A DNA stretch of 64,000 nucleotides, taken from Rostratula benghalensis. Lineage: Eukaryota; Chordata; Aves; Charadriiformes; Rostratulidae. The position numbers and the translations under genes are program-made. The notes under the pieces were generated by a model. That model searched no databases, had not been told where the DNA came from, and worked only from the letters and a program-made list of their open reading frames with translations. This document shows, piece by piece, positions 26,214 through 38,400 of the stretch; position 1 is the stretch's first letter; each line of letters begins with the position of its first letter. The stretch is taken from contig VXAI01000091.1 of NCBI GenBank assembly GCA_013399305.1, forward strand, positions 1,340,366 to 1,404,365, given 5' to 3'.

Positions 26214-28565
26214 CCTACCAAAAAAAGCCCAACCTGGCTTGTTTGGTAAGATCTAGTCTCTATAAACTTGCTTTAATTCTCTGTGTATGGATGTTTCCTT
26301 CTGAAAATATTAGGTTGCTTGCTCGGTTGTAAAGGGCCTCTGTGTGATGAATCATTCATATACACGCCTGTCCCACATATGAACTGCCTTGCAGAGCAGG
26401 ACCAAAAATTGGTTTAAAGCATTAGATCAGCAGCTGCATGTTTGGATCTAGCTGGGAGCTTCTCAACGCTTTATATTTTCAGTTGTTTGAAAGAAAATTT
26501 CTGAACTACTACCCTGGACTACTTCTGGCATTTTTTTTCCTTTGCATTTCAAAATACGCTATCGCGCCATGATAGTTTTTTCCTCATTTACATAGTTTCA
26601 TCTACAGTTATAACTCTGAATTTTGATCTCTGGCAAAATCCTGTATTTACCAATTCTCAAGGAAAATGCTACATTTTTACAAACCTTTAAATTGACTTCA
26701 GGAGGTCCTGAAATAAGTCTTAAGCCACATGGCTAGCAATTTATCCCATTCCCACAAATCTGACACTGTCCCTCTACAGAGCTTTTGCCATGTATCTTCA
26801 TTGTTAACTTCAGTATTTTCATTTTGTCAGTATCACTCTTCTTTACCATCTCGGCCAAGAATGCTTTACAGCCCCCCAGTTAAACATCTCTTTTAATTTC
26901 AAGATGAATGCAGATAAACTGTAAAAGGCAGGTATGGAGTTCTTCCTCCATGTAGTGCTTCCAGAGCTCTGAGGCACTTTTTTAGGTAGTGTGTGACAGT
27001 GTTGCCTTGGGTGCTTTTCAGAACAGTTACTTTTTTTTGTGGAATATTTGGTTCTGGCTGATAAAATCTTTCTTTTCAGAGAAAAGATACAGAAAAGGGG
27101 AAAAGAAGAGGTAGATCACTGAATTATGCAAAATGGCACATTTAATTGGAGCAAACTGGCTCCAACTAACTAAGAGGTAAGACAATTATTTGTGCAAAAA
27201 TTAAAATGAGGGTGGTCAGCAGTCACTGCGTTCTGAGGATAAATGTTCACATCCACTGAAATCTCCAGGTGCCTAAAACCAAAACCATATTAGCTGGATT
27301 AGCAAATAAAAAAAAATAAAAAAATAAAATTAAACAACCCTGAAGTGGCTCAGAGAGCAACTAAAAGGCTTCTACATTTTGCAATGTACTTAAAAGTAAA
27401 AGAAAACTAAGATGTATCTGAAAACATGGAGGAAAACTGGTGCAAGGCACGGTTATTCCTGGTGGCATTCACAGGGGTTTAGCTCTTGGGCACTTTGGTG
27501 AACCATATGAAACGCTGGCAGTGTACCCAGCTTTGTTGTAAACTGTGCCCAGAACACCTTCAAGGATCAAGATTAAACAGCACTTTGAGTAAAACAGAAT
27601 ATTTTCATTGGCAGGTAACACACAGCATTCGTTTGTTTTTTTTTAAAGTAAGTAAACTGGAAGTTAGTTCATTTCCTAGTTTTTAGAAATAAAGGAGTGA
27701 TGGAAAAGCTTCTGCTAAGTTTCAGCTACTTATAGCCAACTGCACCCAAAAGCTTAAGCCTTGCCTAGAACAAAATTGCTGCTACCCATTTACAGTTTGA
27801 ATTTACGAATATAAAGCATTCAGGCAGTTCGTTTACCATGTATGCCATGTAGCTGTGCATGTGCCAATTTTGTATGCAGCAGGGATTAGACTGGGACACC
27901 TCCACAAGCAGCACTGATCTCTCACTCACACAAAGCTGTATGCAGCTTACTATTAATACTCGAGCAAGCCACGTTTTACCCCTATTTATCACAGTGTGGT
28001 TCAGCCAGGAATTGCAGGTTTCAATAAAAATGAATAATTTTACCAGTAACTAACACAAACTTGAGATGCCCTTCACCAGGCTCAAAATATCTTGTTTTCC
28101 TGGATCGCGTCCACAGCCTGTATGTCAATGGTAGCTGTAGCCTAGCTGAAGTGACTCAGTGATATTCCAGGCGTAAAGTGGGGATTTTAATATAGGTATT
28201 CATGCTGAATCTAAGATTACTTCATTTTCATATAAATTTTTGGCATTTGGGTGTAGTTAGTAGCGAGCTCTGACCACTTTTGCAGCACTGTGCTCCCTAA
28301 GGGGACCCCTGGGGATATAAACTTTAAAATCGGGGCCTACCCCGTGCGTCAAGAGGCTTTGCTTCGACAAGAGACTCCAAATAAAACCAGCATAGCCGGT
28401 GGAAAAATCCTGAACTTGGCAGAGGCCGCAGTCTGTGGCTCCCAACCTCCCAACCCAGCAAAACAAATCGCTGATAACACTGGGCCGAGCTGAGAATGCC
28501 GCCGTTCAAAGCGGGACCGTGCCTCTCCCAAGGTCAGCTATTTGAGGTACTATAAACAGGAAAAT

Positions 28566-28733
28566 ATGGCGGCGGCGGACCCCGCCCCACAGATCCCCGG
28601 GCAGTTGCCACGGCGACACCGCCCGCGCGCGGCTTGGGGCGCTGCCTGCCCCGGCCGTTGGCGGTGGCCGTTGGCCGGCGGAGCGGGCGCCACCTGGCGG
28701 CGCCCCGGAGCGGAGCCGCCGCCACACGCCTGA
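28566..28733 (+). CDS. Small hypothetical ORF in orphan CpG island (55 codons)
   Basis: The ATG at 28566 has A at -3 and G at +4, a strong initiation context, and begins Met-Ala-Ala-Ala-Asp-Pro, as many CpG-island genes do. The frame runs 55 codons to TGA at 28731-28733 and is rich in Ala, Pro, Arg, Gly and Trp. No domain, signal peptide or membrane segment is visible, and I do not recognise it. It could be a true microprotein, an upstream ORF, or chance openness caused by GC-rich sequence. The YY1-like element overlaps the ATG, as in genes where this site lies just after the transcription start. No clear splice donor in this frame was found. Confidence 0.2.
   Translation: MAAADPAPQIPGQLPRRHRPRAAWGAACPGRWRWPLAGGAGATWRRPGAEPPPHA
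28604..28617. promoter_or_regulatory. RFX X-box-like site
   Basis: GTTGCCACGGCGAC matches the palindromic RFX consensus GTTGCCATGGCAAC at 12 of 14 positions. RFX sites near start sites are typical of ciliary and testis-expressed genes. It is about 40 bases downstream of the YY1-like element. Confidence 0.4.
28686..28700 (-). promoter_or_regulatory. CTCF-like site
   Basis: The minus strand reads CCGCCAGGTGGCGCC, which fits the CTCF core (CCASYAGRKGGCRS) with one deviation, G for A at the third base, a common variant. It lies inside the isolated CpG island. Orientation is on the minus strand. Occupancy cannot be judged from sequence. Confidence 0.5.
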
Positions 28734-28879
28734 GCCCCGCCGTCGCCGAGGTCTCCACTGCGGGGGCCGAAACCCCGCTGGGACTGTGGAGGAAGAGGAG
28801 AGCGATCTGCTGAAACCTCACCGGAGCCGCGGCAGAAAGGGAAGAGCTCCTGCGTTGTGGGGGAGTGGAAGCCAAATGT

Positions 28880-29467
28880 AAACTGGGCTGCATCAAAGGA
28901 AGCGTGGCCAGCAGGCCAAGGGAGGCGATTCTGCCTCTCTCCTCTCGTGAGAACCTACCTGGAGCACTGTGTCCAGTTCTGGGCCCCCAACATAAGAAGG
29001 ACTTAAGAAGGACCTGTTGGAGCAGGTCCAGAGGAGGGCCAGGAAGATGATCAGAGGTTTGGAGCACCTCTCCTGTGAGGACAGGCTGAAAGAGCTGGTG
29101 TTCTCCAGCCTACAGAAGGCTCCAGGGGGAGACCTTATGGCAGCTTTCCAGTATCTGAAGGGGGCCTACAAGTAAAGCTGAAGAGGGACTTTTTACAAGG
29201 TTATGTAGTGATAGGATGAGGTATAATGGCTTCAAGCTGCAAGAGGATAGGTTTAGATATCAGGAAGAAAATTTTCACTCTGAAGGTGATGAGACAGTGG
29301 AACAGGTTGCTCAGAGAAGTTGTGGATGCCCCATACTTGGAAGTGTTCAAGCCCAGGTTGGATGGGGCTTTGAGCAACCTGCTCTAGTGGGAAGAGTCCC
29401 TGCCCATGGCAGGGGGGTTGTAACTCAATGATCTTTAAGGTCCCTTCCAACTGTAGCCATTCTAGGT
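28880..29467 (+). mobile_element. CR1 LINE, 3' end, about 590 bp
   Basis: This is the longest transposon copy in the window. It contains characteristic CR1 wording: GCGTGGCCAGCAGG, ACCTGGAGCACTGTGTCCAG, GGAGGGCCAGGAAGATGATC, GGTTGGATGGGGCTTTGAGC, and the 3' tail AAGGTCCCTTCCAACTG followed by a decayed CATTCTA unit. It corresponds to the end of ORF2 and the 3' untranslated region. The copy is truncated at its 5' end, as usual for CR1, and has frame-breaking changes, so it is inactive. It begins only about 45 bases after the isolated CpG island, in the same orientation as the inferred transcript. Confidence 0.93.
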
Positions 29468-32400
29468 TTCAACAAAACTAACCCTAGCCACAGTCTGCTA
29501 GCAATCTGAGGCAGGGCTGGACCCTCTTATGTCTCATTGCCACCAGGGGCCCTTCCTGTGCATCCTGTGTCTTCTTTCATATGCAGAAATAGTGGGTTTA
29601 GGTGAATTTTCACAAGATTGGCAGTTGGCAGGCATCAAAGAAGATGATCAATTCAGTTAAATAATATGATGGCATGACTTTTTATTTTAGGAGATCTATT
29701 GTACTAAATGTGGGTTTATCGCCCTCCTGCAGATCATATGCAGTGTGCCTTACTCCTTTATGGGGTGTACCTAGAAATCTTGCTAGGCCAGTGTGTCCCA
29801 TGAATTACATTGATTTGCCTGGCCTGTGACCTCAAATTGCAATGGCATTCTATATTACACCAATGATTCGTCTCCATGATGGGGAAGCCCCTCTGTGATA
29901 CCATTTGAACATATGCTCAAATCCAAATGTGAGTAATTCTATATAGGAAGAACAATATTGCATTTCCAGGCAAGCAGGGTAAGCAGTGTGTTTAAATATA
30001 CTTGTTTCAAAGAACTCTACTTTATCTTCTGAATAAATCATTCCAGGGAGTAACAGCAATAACAACCTATTCATTTGAGCATCAAAATAGCAGGAGTGTA
30101 TTTTAAAACAACTATTTTTTCTGTCCCAGGAAATGGCCTGCCTACCTCCTTTTTTAAATATTATTTTTATAGCTCCTGGTGGCCTGGATTCAAGATAGAG
30201 TTAATATTTTTCTCCATGACGCAGTAGGCAGAGCATGCTGAAACTTTATGAACCCAGAAGTGTATTCTCTACGATAAACAAAAACAAACTGAAAAAAAAA
30301 TCTCTAAGGACTCCACAACTCATATGGCTTTTACCATCTGGCACACAGTCCTGGCACACTGTAAATCTCTGCAAGTGGTATCTCCTTTACAGACCCTAAT
30401 ACATAAAACCCATATGCCAGAGGCTCTTAGAGGCCACCCCCTTAAGTTGCAGACATCACGTTATAGCAGCGTGAGATCTTCTGTGAAGACAAAACTTTTA
30501 TGAGGTTTAGATGGTAAAAAAATCCATTACCTCCAAACTGGTAATTAGGTATGGATGCCACCAGTGAGGAAACTATTATTGGTGGTGCCTTTCTTCAGCA
30601 AGGTCACCAGTCACACTCAACACAGAGAGCTGGGAGTTGAGCAAAGGCAAAACAGGAGAGGGGATTGTATGTTGAGTGCTTCAAAGATAATTCCAGGGTT
30701 ATCTCTGGAAAAAATTGAAACAACTCACATCAAGACATTTAGTAATACTAGATACTGAGGTTACATTTGATGAATACCAACCCTAATGACAAATATACTC
30801 TCTGTAAATTTGAGCCCTGCGATTTTTGGCAAGGATAGTAGCCAGCAGCTCAAAAGTCCTGGCACCAATCACCAACATGCCCATAAGTTTCTGCAGGCAC
30901 AAATACATCTGTTAAGTCATTGCTATGTGCTTCGCTTCAACAAATATATGAAGTTGTGTTTACCACTTCATCATCAAGCTCTGTGTCATAGGCCACACCT
31001 GGCCTGCCCAGCATGAAGGGACTGAAGCAGAGGAACTCTGAGCAGGTCCCCTGGAGCATTATGTCTCTTCCCTAGAATCTAAGGGGAGACTGAAAAGCAG
31101 AAGGCCCTTAAAAAGGCAGATCACCCTGAATGAGGGCCGTCCTTATGGAGTAATAGATTTTGATGACAGAAGGCATAATCAGGTCTAACCCTATGAATAA
31201 TACACATGTGATAACGGTTCCAGCTTGTCTGCTGTATAGGCTCAGCATCTTTTGGATCTGCTAAAATGAGGTTAATGAAGATATGGGATGTCTGCATCTT
31301 CCTCAGTCATTTTTGCTTTCTCTGAGAACTCATCACCATTTCTTATCTGAACTGGGAAAATGGAACAGCTACAGATGGATACACCCAAATTATTTCATAG
31401 TTTATTCTATTCATGGGGGCAAGACTTTGCACAGCAGCTCTTTCTGATGGCATCACTGGAGAAGGAACCTTCTGTTAGATATCTGCTGCAGTGCCTAGCT
31501 TCTCCTATGTGGCAGGTGAGCAAGGGCAGACACAGAGGGTTACACAATTTACAGAGCGTGTTCAGAGTGAGATATAGTAAGGAAAAATTAATCTAGTCTG
31601 GAAACACAGTGTTTCTTCTCCATTCACACATCAACTTAAAATTTGCAATTAATTACATTTTGCTTCTAGATAATTAGATAATTTGATCTCTCCTTTGTAT
31701 AAATCTAAAAAGTAATTAGAATTCCTACCATAATACCAGCAGCAACTTCCATAGCTGTTAAAGACCATTTTCTGTGACTTAGGAGCTATACCAAGAGAAG
31801 TGAAAGAAAATATTTTTTCTTCATGTGCCATCCAGTGATTTTTATCCCAAAGTGCATTCTCCATTTTTCACAATATTCAAGTATGGAACTTCTAACAGCT
31901 TTTTGGTATTGTTGTAATATTTTTTATTAAAAGGATAAAGAGATTTTTAAATAGGTAAGATTTTTTAACTTGAAAAAGCACTTAAATTTGTCTGGTCCCA
32001 AATTTAATGCTGAAGCAATAACAAAAGAATTCAAGTTTGGTTATGGTATATTATTTTCTATACTCTTAAATTACTAATTATTATTCTATTATCATCATTT
32101 ATTCCTTTTACCATAGTGCCCACAAACTGTCATAGGCTAAGATTTCACTGTACTAAGTACTGTACCATGTGAAAAAAAAAAAAAGGAAAAAACATAGCCC
32201 ATTCCCCAAAGCTTTTAAATTTAAGGGTTCATACAGCAAAACCCTTGTAGTACAAGGGTAACAAACAGGGAAATGCAAAGAAAGAGTAAAGACAGTTTGA
32301 TCAATATGATGGTCTGACAGCATGTGAGAGGGTCCAGCCACTGGGGACAGATTTGCAAGAAATTTCATACAGAAGAATTTTAAGGCATCTTTTACAGGCA

Positions 32401-35400
32401 GATTACATGGTACCTTTTCATAGGTTCACAGGGAGAGCCTCCAAAACCTAATGCTGTGAAAGAAGCAGACTCGGAAAGGCACATTCCAAAATGCTAAGGG
32501 GCAGATGATAGATGCTAGGCTCTTAATGTGACAGGAAGCAGAGGCAAGATCTTAAACCTGATCTGAAGAGATGAGTGGGAGAAACAATGTGGGAGGAAGT
32601 CTGAGTGGGAAGAGCAGGACACTGCACTGTAGGGGTTGAAGAACAGGGAGGCCATGTGTTAGTACGCAGGAGGAAGTAAGTTTGTCAAAGACAAGAATGA
32701 GAAAACTAGTCTCTGCAGCAGAATTTTGAATGGATTTGATTTGTTTTGTCAAGCTTGGAGGGGACAAAAGAACTAGTTTTGATATGCAGCAGCTATCTCA
32801 CAAGGCAGAAAGAAAAGGTATATTATAGAGACAATATAATAGAAAAAAAAAAAAAATGTGCACTACTGCACAGCTCCAGAGATGCCTGAATGATATCACA
32901 GGCCTGTGTGATGTTGAAGAAAATGATGATGCTTGTTGTCTAGGAAAAACATTACAGCTAAGATAGAGAATTACATCTGAACCTGAATATGAGAAGGTTT
33001 TAAGAGGTTTTACTGGGAGCATGATAAGTAGAATCGCTTTTTCTGTTAAGTGTTGAACTATGATTTCTGATATAAATAGGAAAATATCTATATATCAATA
33101 TAAGACTTGACGGTAGTATCTACTAATGATATAAAGTGCAGCACTATGGTAAAGTGAGCAATTGAAAACAGAGACTATAACAGAGGAAGTAAGAGGTAAA
33201 TATGACTCTGGAACTTATGTTCAGCAGATGTAGTAGAAACTACTATGAAAAAATATTCTATATATTCCTTGACATTAAACATTACTAGGCAAGAAAAGTG
33301 AATAAAAGCTCAAGTCAGAATAAGCTGAGAAAATTTGTAGTGTCAGCATTTTCTTTTAAAGTGGTGCAAACAAAGGCTGTCTATTCATCTTTTTTAGGAA
33401 TCTTATTGAAGTTCAGTTTCATGATGAATTTAAGCTGATCTAAAACCGGCCTGATGCTGAGATGCAAGGTCCAGCTTTCACCACGTTTCTGTTACTTTTT
33501 TTTATTTCTATTACCAAGGTAAGTCGATTTAAAGTTAACTTTGGAAAAACATTGCTGAAGCAACATCAGTGTGTTGACCTGATCTTCCTGTGACTGCACA
33601 AATCACTATAGCGTGTGCAGGGAAGAGGGCAGGAATGAGCACGATGGGGGATGGAGAGGGATAAGGCAGGACTGCTCCTTTCCAGGGCAGCAGTTTTAGG
33701 TCAAGTTAAACCAGCCATGAAACAGCAATACAAGAGAGTCAAAGCTGGTGTCAAATTTAGGTGCTCTAAATGATGAGTAGGAGGAGTCTCTAGGTCTCCT
33801 GGAATTTCAGCTTTTCTTTCCACTCTTCAACACTTCTGCAGTAAAGGAAAAATATTTTTATATATATAAGAGCAATCATTAAAAGAAACTCTTCCGTAAG
33901 TACAATGTTTCAGGGGAAAAAAAAGGAACTTTTGCCCCAGATTTCCTTCAACATTTTTCATTCATTTCAGTCCTTACATTCCACAGAAATGCAAACATAT
34001 TTCACATTAATTATATCATTCAGAATGTTGGTGATTCAAAGGCTGTAACAACATTTCACTTTTACTGAATTTCTCTATCCTTAGTTTATTTTCATATTTA
34101 GCAAAACACAGTATCAGTCTATTTGTTAAAAGTATCATAAAAACCCCGTGAAGTTGTTCATATCTTCTGTGTATTCCATTTTTCTTTTTTGTTTCATCAC
34201 TCAGATCATGCAAAAAGATACATTATGTAGCAGCTGAAAGCTTGGCAGGATATTGTTGCAAAGTCTGTATAAATATTCCATCACATGTAAAAAAAAAAAA
34301 AAGCCCCAGCCCATCAGCACGTATTTTCTGTGAATATTTGGCAATTGTTGAAATCTACTGATGTTCATCTTTGCCGAATTTATAAAATGATGCAGGCTTG
34401 AGCTCATAGAAGTGGATTTTAGACCATTCATTATTTTATTAAAAACAGTTTGCTTGCTCATCCAATCAGGTAAAATGAGTAATGTGTGATTTATCATGCT
34501 TACTCAGTTAAGCAAACCAGTTCATAGTTTAAAAGGGCAATAATGATACTTGTGCAAATTATTTGTGACCCATAGGTGAATTTAAAAATGCATTGTATAC
34601 ATTCCCATTTTCGATGATTTGGGGAGGGCACTGTTATCTGTTGCAGATAAATCTCAAGAAAATAAAAAAGTTATAACTGTCATTATTAATTACATGTTTA
34701 TCTCCAGTAAAGTGACTGCTGAGCTTATTTAGGTTAGGCACATAGACACCAATGAGGAAAAGCATTGTCCTTTTAAACCTATTTTATCAGCTTTGTTTTG
34801 CTCTCTAATCTTAATTCCTTTTCCTCCTCTATTTCACTTCATTTATTGTTACATTTGTTATTTTAACTATTGGGTTATAAAATATGTTGCCATAGTTTGC
34901 ATTTTGTAACCGTATGTCATATTTTATATCAATATTATATTTTTTTTTAAATTTCATATCAACATGTCTTAACCCTATGAAGGTTTTATGAGAACCATGA
35001 CATCATAAAAAAGGCTATCTAAATTTAGAAATAGTAAACCAAGTGGGAAAAAAGAATGAGAAAAGTAAACAAGGGTTTCTGTTGCAGTAATTGCCCTGAA
35101 AATCGTGCAACAGATACATTTTTAATGAAACAATATGCTGAACTGAATTTGTTGTTCTAACAATGTAAGTGCACACCGTATCTGTCCTATTTTAGGAATC
35201 CATGCAATACTTAAAAAAGAGGTTCAGAAATCAAATCAGTAGAGTAAGGTAACTTTAAAGTATGCAATTGCAAAGAAAGATACAATGAAATAGAAGTGCT
35301 GAAATAATTCAAATTAACCTCAACATTTATTTAAACTGTTAGTATATTCAGATAATACAAGCAACACTGTTGTGATTTCAGTGCAGATTCAGAACTAGTA

Positions 35401-38400
35401 AAGAGCAAAACGAGAAGGACGAGATTGTACTTGTCATGAGCTGAAACTAGGCGTAACTGCAGCTCTTGCTTTGCCTTTGCTGTTGTGACTCTTAGTGGGT
35501 CTGGCCAATACAAAAGAGGCTGTTGCAGACCTGATAGCTTCTGCTCTGTTTTATTTAGGAGCCTAGGATCCTTCAGAATATCCTGTGTCCCATCTCCAGA
35601 GGTTCATATTAATCCTTAAAGTCCTCCAGTTCAGGAAAGTTAACTTGAAGCATGTGCGTAATCACTTTCCTGAGTCAAAACCTAGAAAATTGACTTCGTT
35701 AGTACAGTTTGTAATAGATTCTGTGGGCACAGCATTTTTTATCATATTAGAAGAAACAATACACCTTGATGCCTTATCCTTTTTAAAAATTTGTATTCTC
35801 ATCCGGCATTTTTACAATCTGACATTAACTGCGAAGATTTCCTATTGAAGGTAAAAAATAGCCCTTCTGAAAGAAAGGAGAAAGAAAACAGCCCAACAGT
35901 ATGTTCACTTCTCAGCTATGCTGATTCTGCTCTGACACTCCCCAAAGATAATGAGACGTGATGACCTACCTGTTTCTTATAACTTTTATTAGTACTGAGG
36001 TTGAAGTAGTTTTTCTCTTGTAAACCTTCTTGTGTATGGTTACATGAAATCAATAACTAAAAGAAGGCACTTCAAAGGACATTTATTTTCATGTAATACT
36101 TGACCCACATGATAAGACTAGCATATCTATCCAACAGAATCAACTTAATTACCTGGAAATTATGATATATGGTAGGATATAGAATAGTTATCCTATGATA
36201 TAGAATGTTGTTTAAACAGTTTCTGTATTGCTTGAAAAGACTAAAAGTTCACCTAAATCTGAAGTAATATGATAAAATTATCTCATTGGCTTCTGATCAC
36301 TTTATTGTTCTTGATCCTTTAAAATTTAAGGAAAATCATATCCTTTCAATAAAACATAAGGAATATACTTCTCTTTTTAAAGAGATTCTCATCTACCAAA
36401 ACCTGTAAAAAGCAACAAATCATCACACCCCATCCATGGCATCTGTTGCTAAATTTGCCAGTTTTCTACTTACACAAATGTGAGAAATATTTCTAGAGGC
36501 CTACATTTTATGAGTTGACATGCCAAAAGTTCACTGACCACGCTTACATCTTCATAATAGCTTTGTTTGCTAGTTAGTTGTTTCTGAGTGCGCTTGTTCA
36601 AAAGGCTTTTGAAGCTGCTGATGTGTTGTATTTAGTTCTTTTGAAATGCTGAAAACAGTGTCTTATTATGTTTAGCTTTTAGCTTACCTTTGTAACCAGT
36701 TCTAATTGTTTAATTTACCCTGCTCTTTTAAGGTGGACAGCAGAGAAATCCTCTCTTCTCAAATTACTTGAAGATTATCCTTCAGTTAGCTTTCATTACA
36801 TCGAATTAGTAATTAAATCACTTTTTCAGTGAAACTAAATTACAGCTGTGGAGTTAAAGTACTCAGATGGAACTTAAGTGTTCAGGGTTTGGCCAAGGGT
36901 TCCCTGCCCAGCCTTGGGCAGGACTCTCCATCTTCTAGCACCTAACTTTACCCTTTGTAAAATGGAAAAAAATTGGCAGTCACTTCTTCCTTACCTTTGC
37001 ACACTATTGGGATTTTAAGCAGTGAGGATCAAGAGCTTTCACAAATTATACAACAAGACCCATAATTTGTTAACAAATTTAACTGGTTCATGGTTTTAAG
37101 AGTAGGAGTAGTCCTGCTGAGACACTCGATATGTGACCTATCTTTTCAGGGTCATTAGGACTATTCACAAAGTATGAAGACTATTGTGGTATTTTTGCAA
37201 TTAGGATGCTGTCAAATTGCCTCTCTGCTCCCATTTTTAAGAAAGACTTAAAACCAGGTCCTGACCAAGATAGAACAAAAAGAAACTTATTTCCCTTTGT
37301 ACTGTGATATTCTGAATCCAGGTTGAAGGTTAGATCTAGTCTACTTTTTTATGACACTGAAAAGGATACATGTTTATCTCTAAATATCAGGTGCACTTTT
37401 CTTCAGCTGTCAGACTCAATTCCATTGTTAAAGGTTTTGGCAGTCTGAAACTATTAAAAACAGTTTGGAAGGGATATTGCTGCCCTTGGCTGAGTTTTGC
37501 ATTTTAGCTGTATCACTATTTAAAACCTCTGAATTTTCCATGTCACATGAATTCTCAAGTGTCATCTTTCAGAATGGACAACAGCCTTCAGTAAGAGCAT
37601 ACAGAGTATACCTATCTTCCCAGTATCCTGTTTACGTATTTTATATATTTGTTTAATGTTTACTTAAATGCACATAAATGAGAAGAATACCTGTGCATTT
37701 CACCAATGGAAAATAGACTATATATTAATCACAAAAATGAAAGTCAGAATAACAGAATATTCTTTGTATATTCACACCAGCAGCAAAATCTAGAAATTAC
37801 CTAAATGAAATCTTCCTGGATCTAAAATTCCTAAATAGTGAACAACTCTGTTTATTCAGCATTTTTCGTATTAAAGTAACATGCCCTGAAGGGGAACAAA
37901 TTAATTTAAGCTATTTTAGATTGGACAGAAAATGAATTCTCATTTGCAGACGCCTTCTCAGACAAACCTCTAACAGTAATTTCTATTCTTAGCAACAGAG
38001 GAAATTCTAAGTTGAGTACCTCTGTGATTTATGTTATCTGATACCTAAGGTTTCTGAGGGTTATTTTTTGGGGCGAAGGTGGGTGAATTCACACATGAGA
38101 CCATGAGTATGCAAGCATTTGCTCCATTTATGATACAGTAATTTTCTTTAGAAGAGGGGCATCTAAAGTAGAAAGAATGTTTTCCCTTCTAATTGAGATG
38201 AACTAGCTTTATAAATTTATTTGAAATAATGCATTTCTGCTTGAAAAATATACACTGTCTGTGTTTATATCATGTTTAAATTAGACCAGATCCTTCTCCT
38301 ACTCACATAGGAGAATAAAGCCCTTGAAATGGAAAAGAATTGGGCCTTATTTTGATAAAATACATGTGTTTCTCTGTGTTTATATGTGTATATTATATTT

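Larger units (their letters stand above)
14353..28494. other. Gene-poor intergenic sequence
   Basis: AT-rich desert with a tRNA-like remnant (20345-20425, minus), an old repeat (22801-22892), a CR1 tail (25045-25107), a 14-bp direct repeat CATCTTATCCAAAA at 25902-25929, and the T-rich tract at 26185-26213. Reading frames are short and unrecognisable. Possible conserved enhancers cannot be judged without alignment. Confidence 0.75.
28495..28835. promoter_or_regulatory. Isolated CpG island, candidate promoter of unknown transcript
   Basis: About 340 bases of CpG-dense sequence stand out in the AT-rich desert, about 33.6 kb upstream of the CRIM1 start codon. Visible sites: TATAAAC at 28551-28557; AATATGGCGGC at 28563-28573, matching the YY1 promoter element AANATGGCGGC; CCCCGCCCC at 28580-28588, Sp1-type; GTTGCCACGGCGAC at 28604-28617, 12 of 14 to the palindromic RFX X-box; and a CTCF-like site at 28686-28700. 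The YY1 orientation suggests rightward transcription starting near 28540-28565. I do not recognise a gene here. It may drive a long noncoding RNA, a novel gene, or a distal CRIM1 first exon. Confidence 0.7.

Noticed and set aside
28534..29067. A 177-codon minus-strand frame across the orphan island
   Set aside because: It runs through both the CpG island and antisense CR1 sequence, so its openness is composition- and repeat-driven. No domain is recognised.
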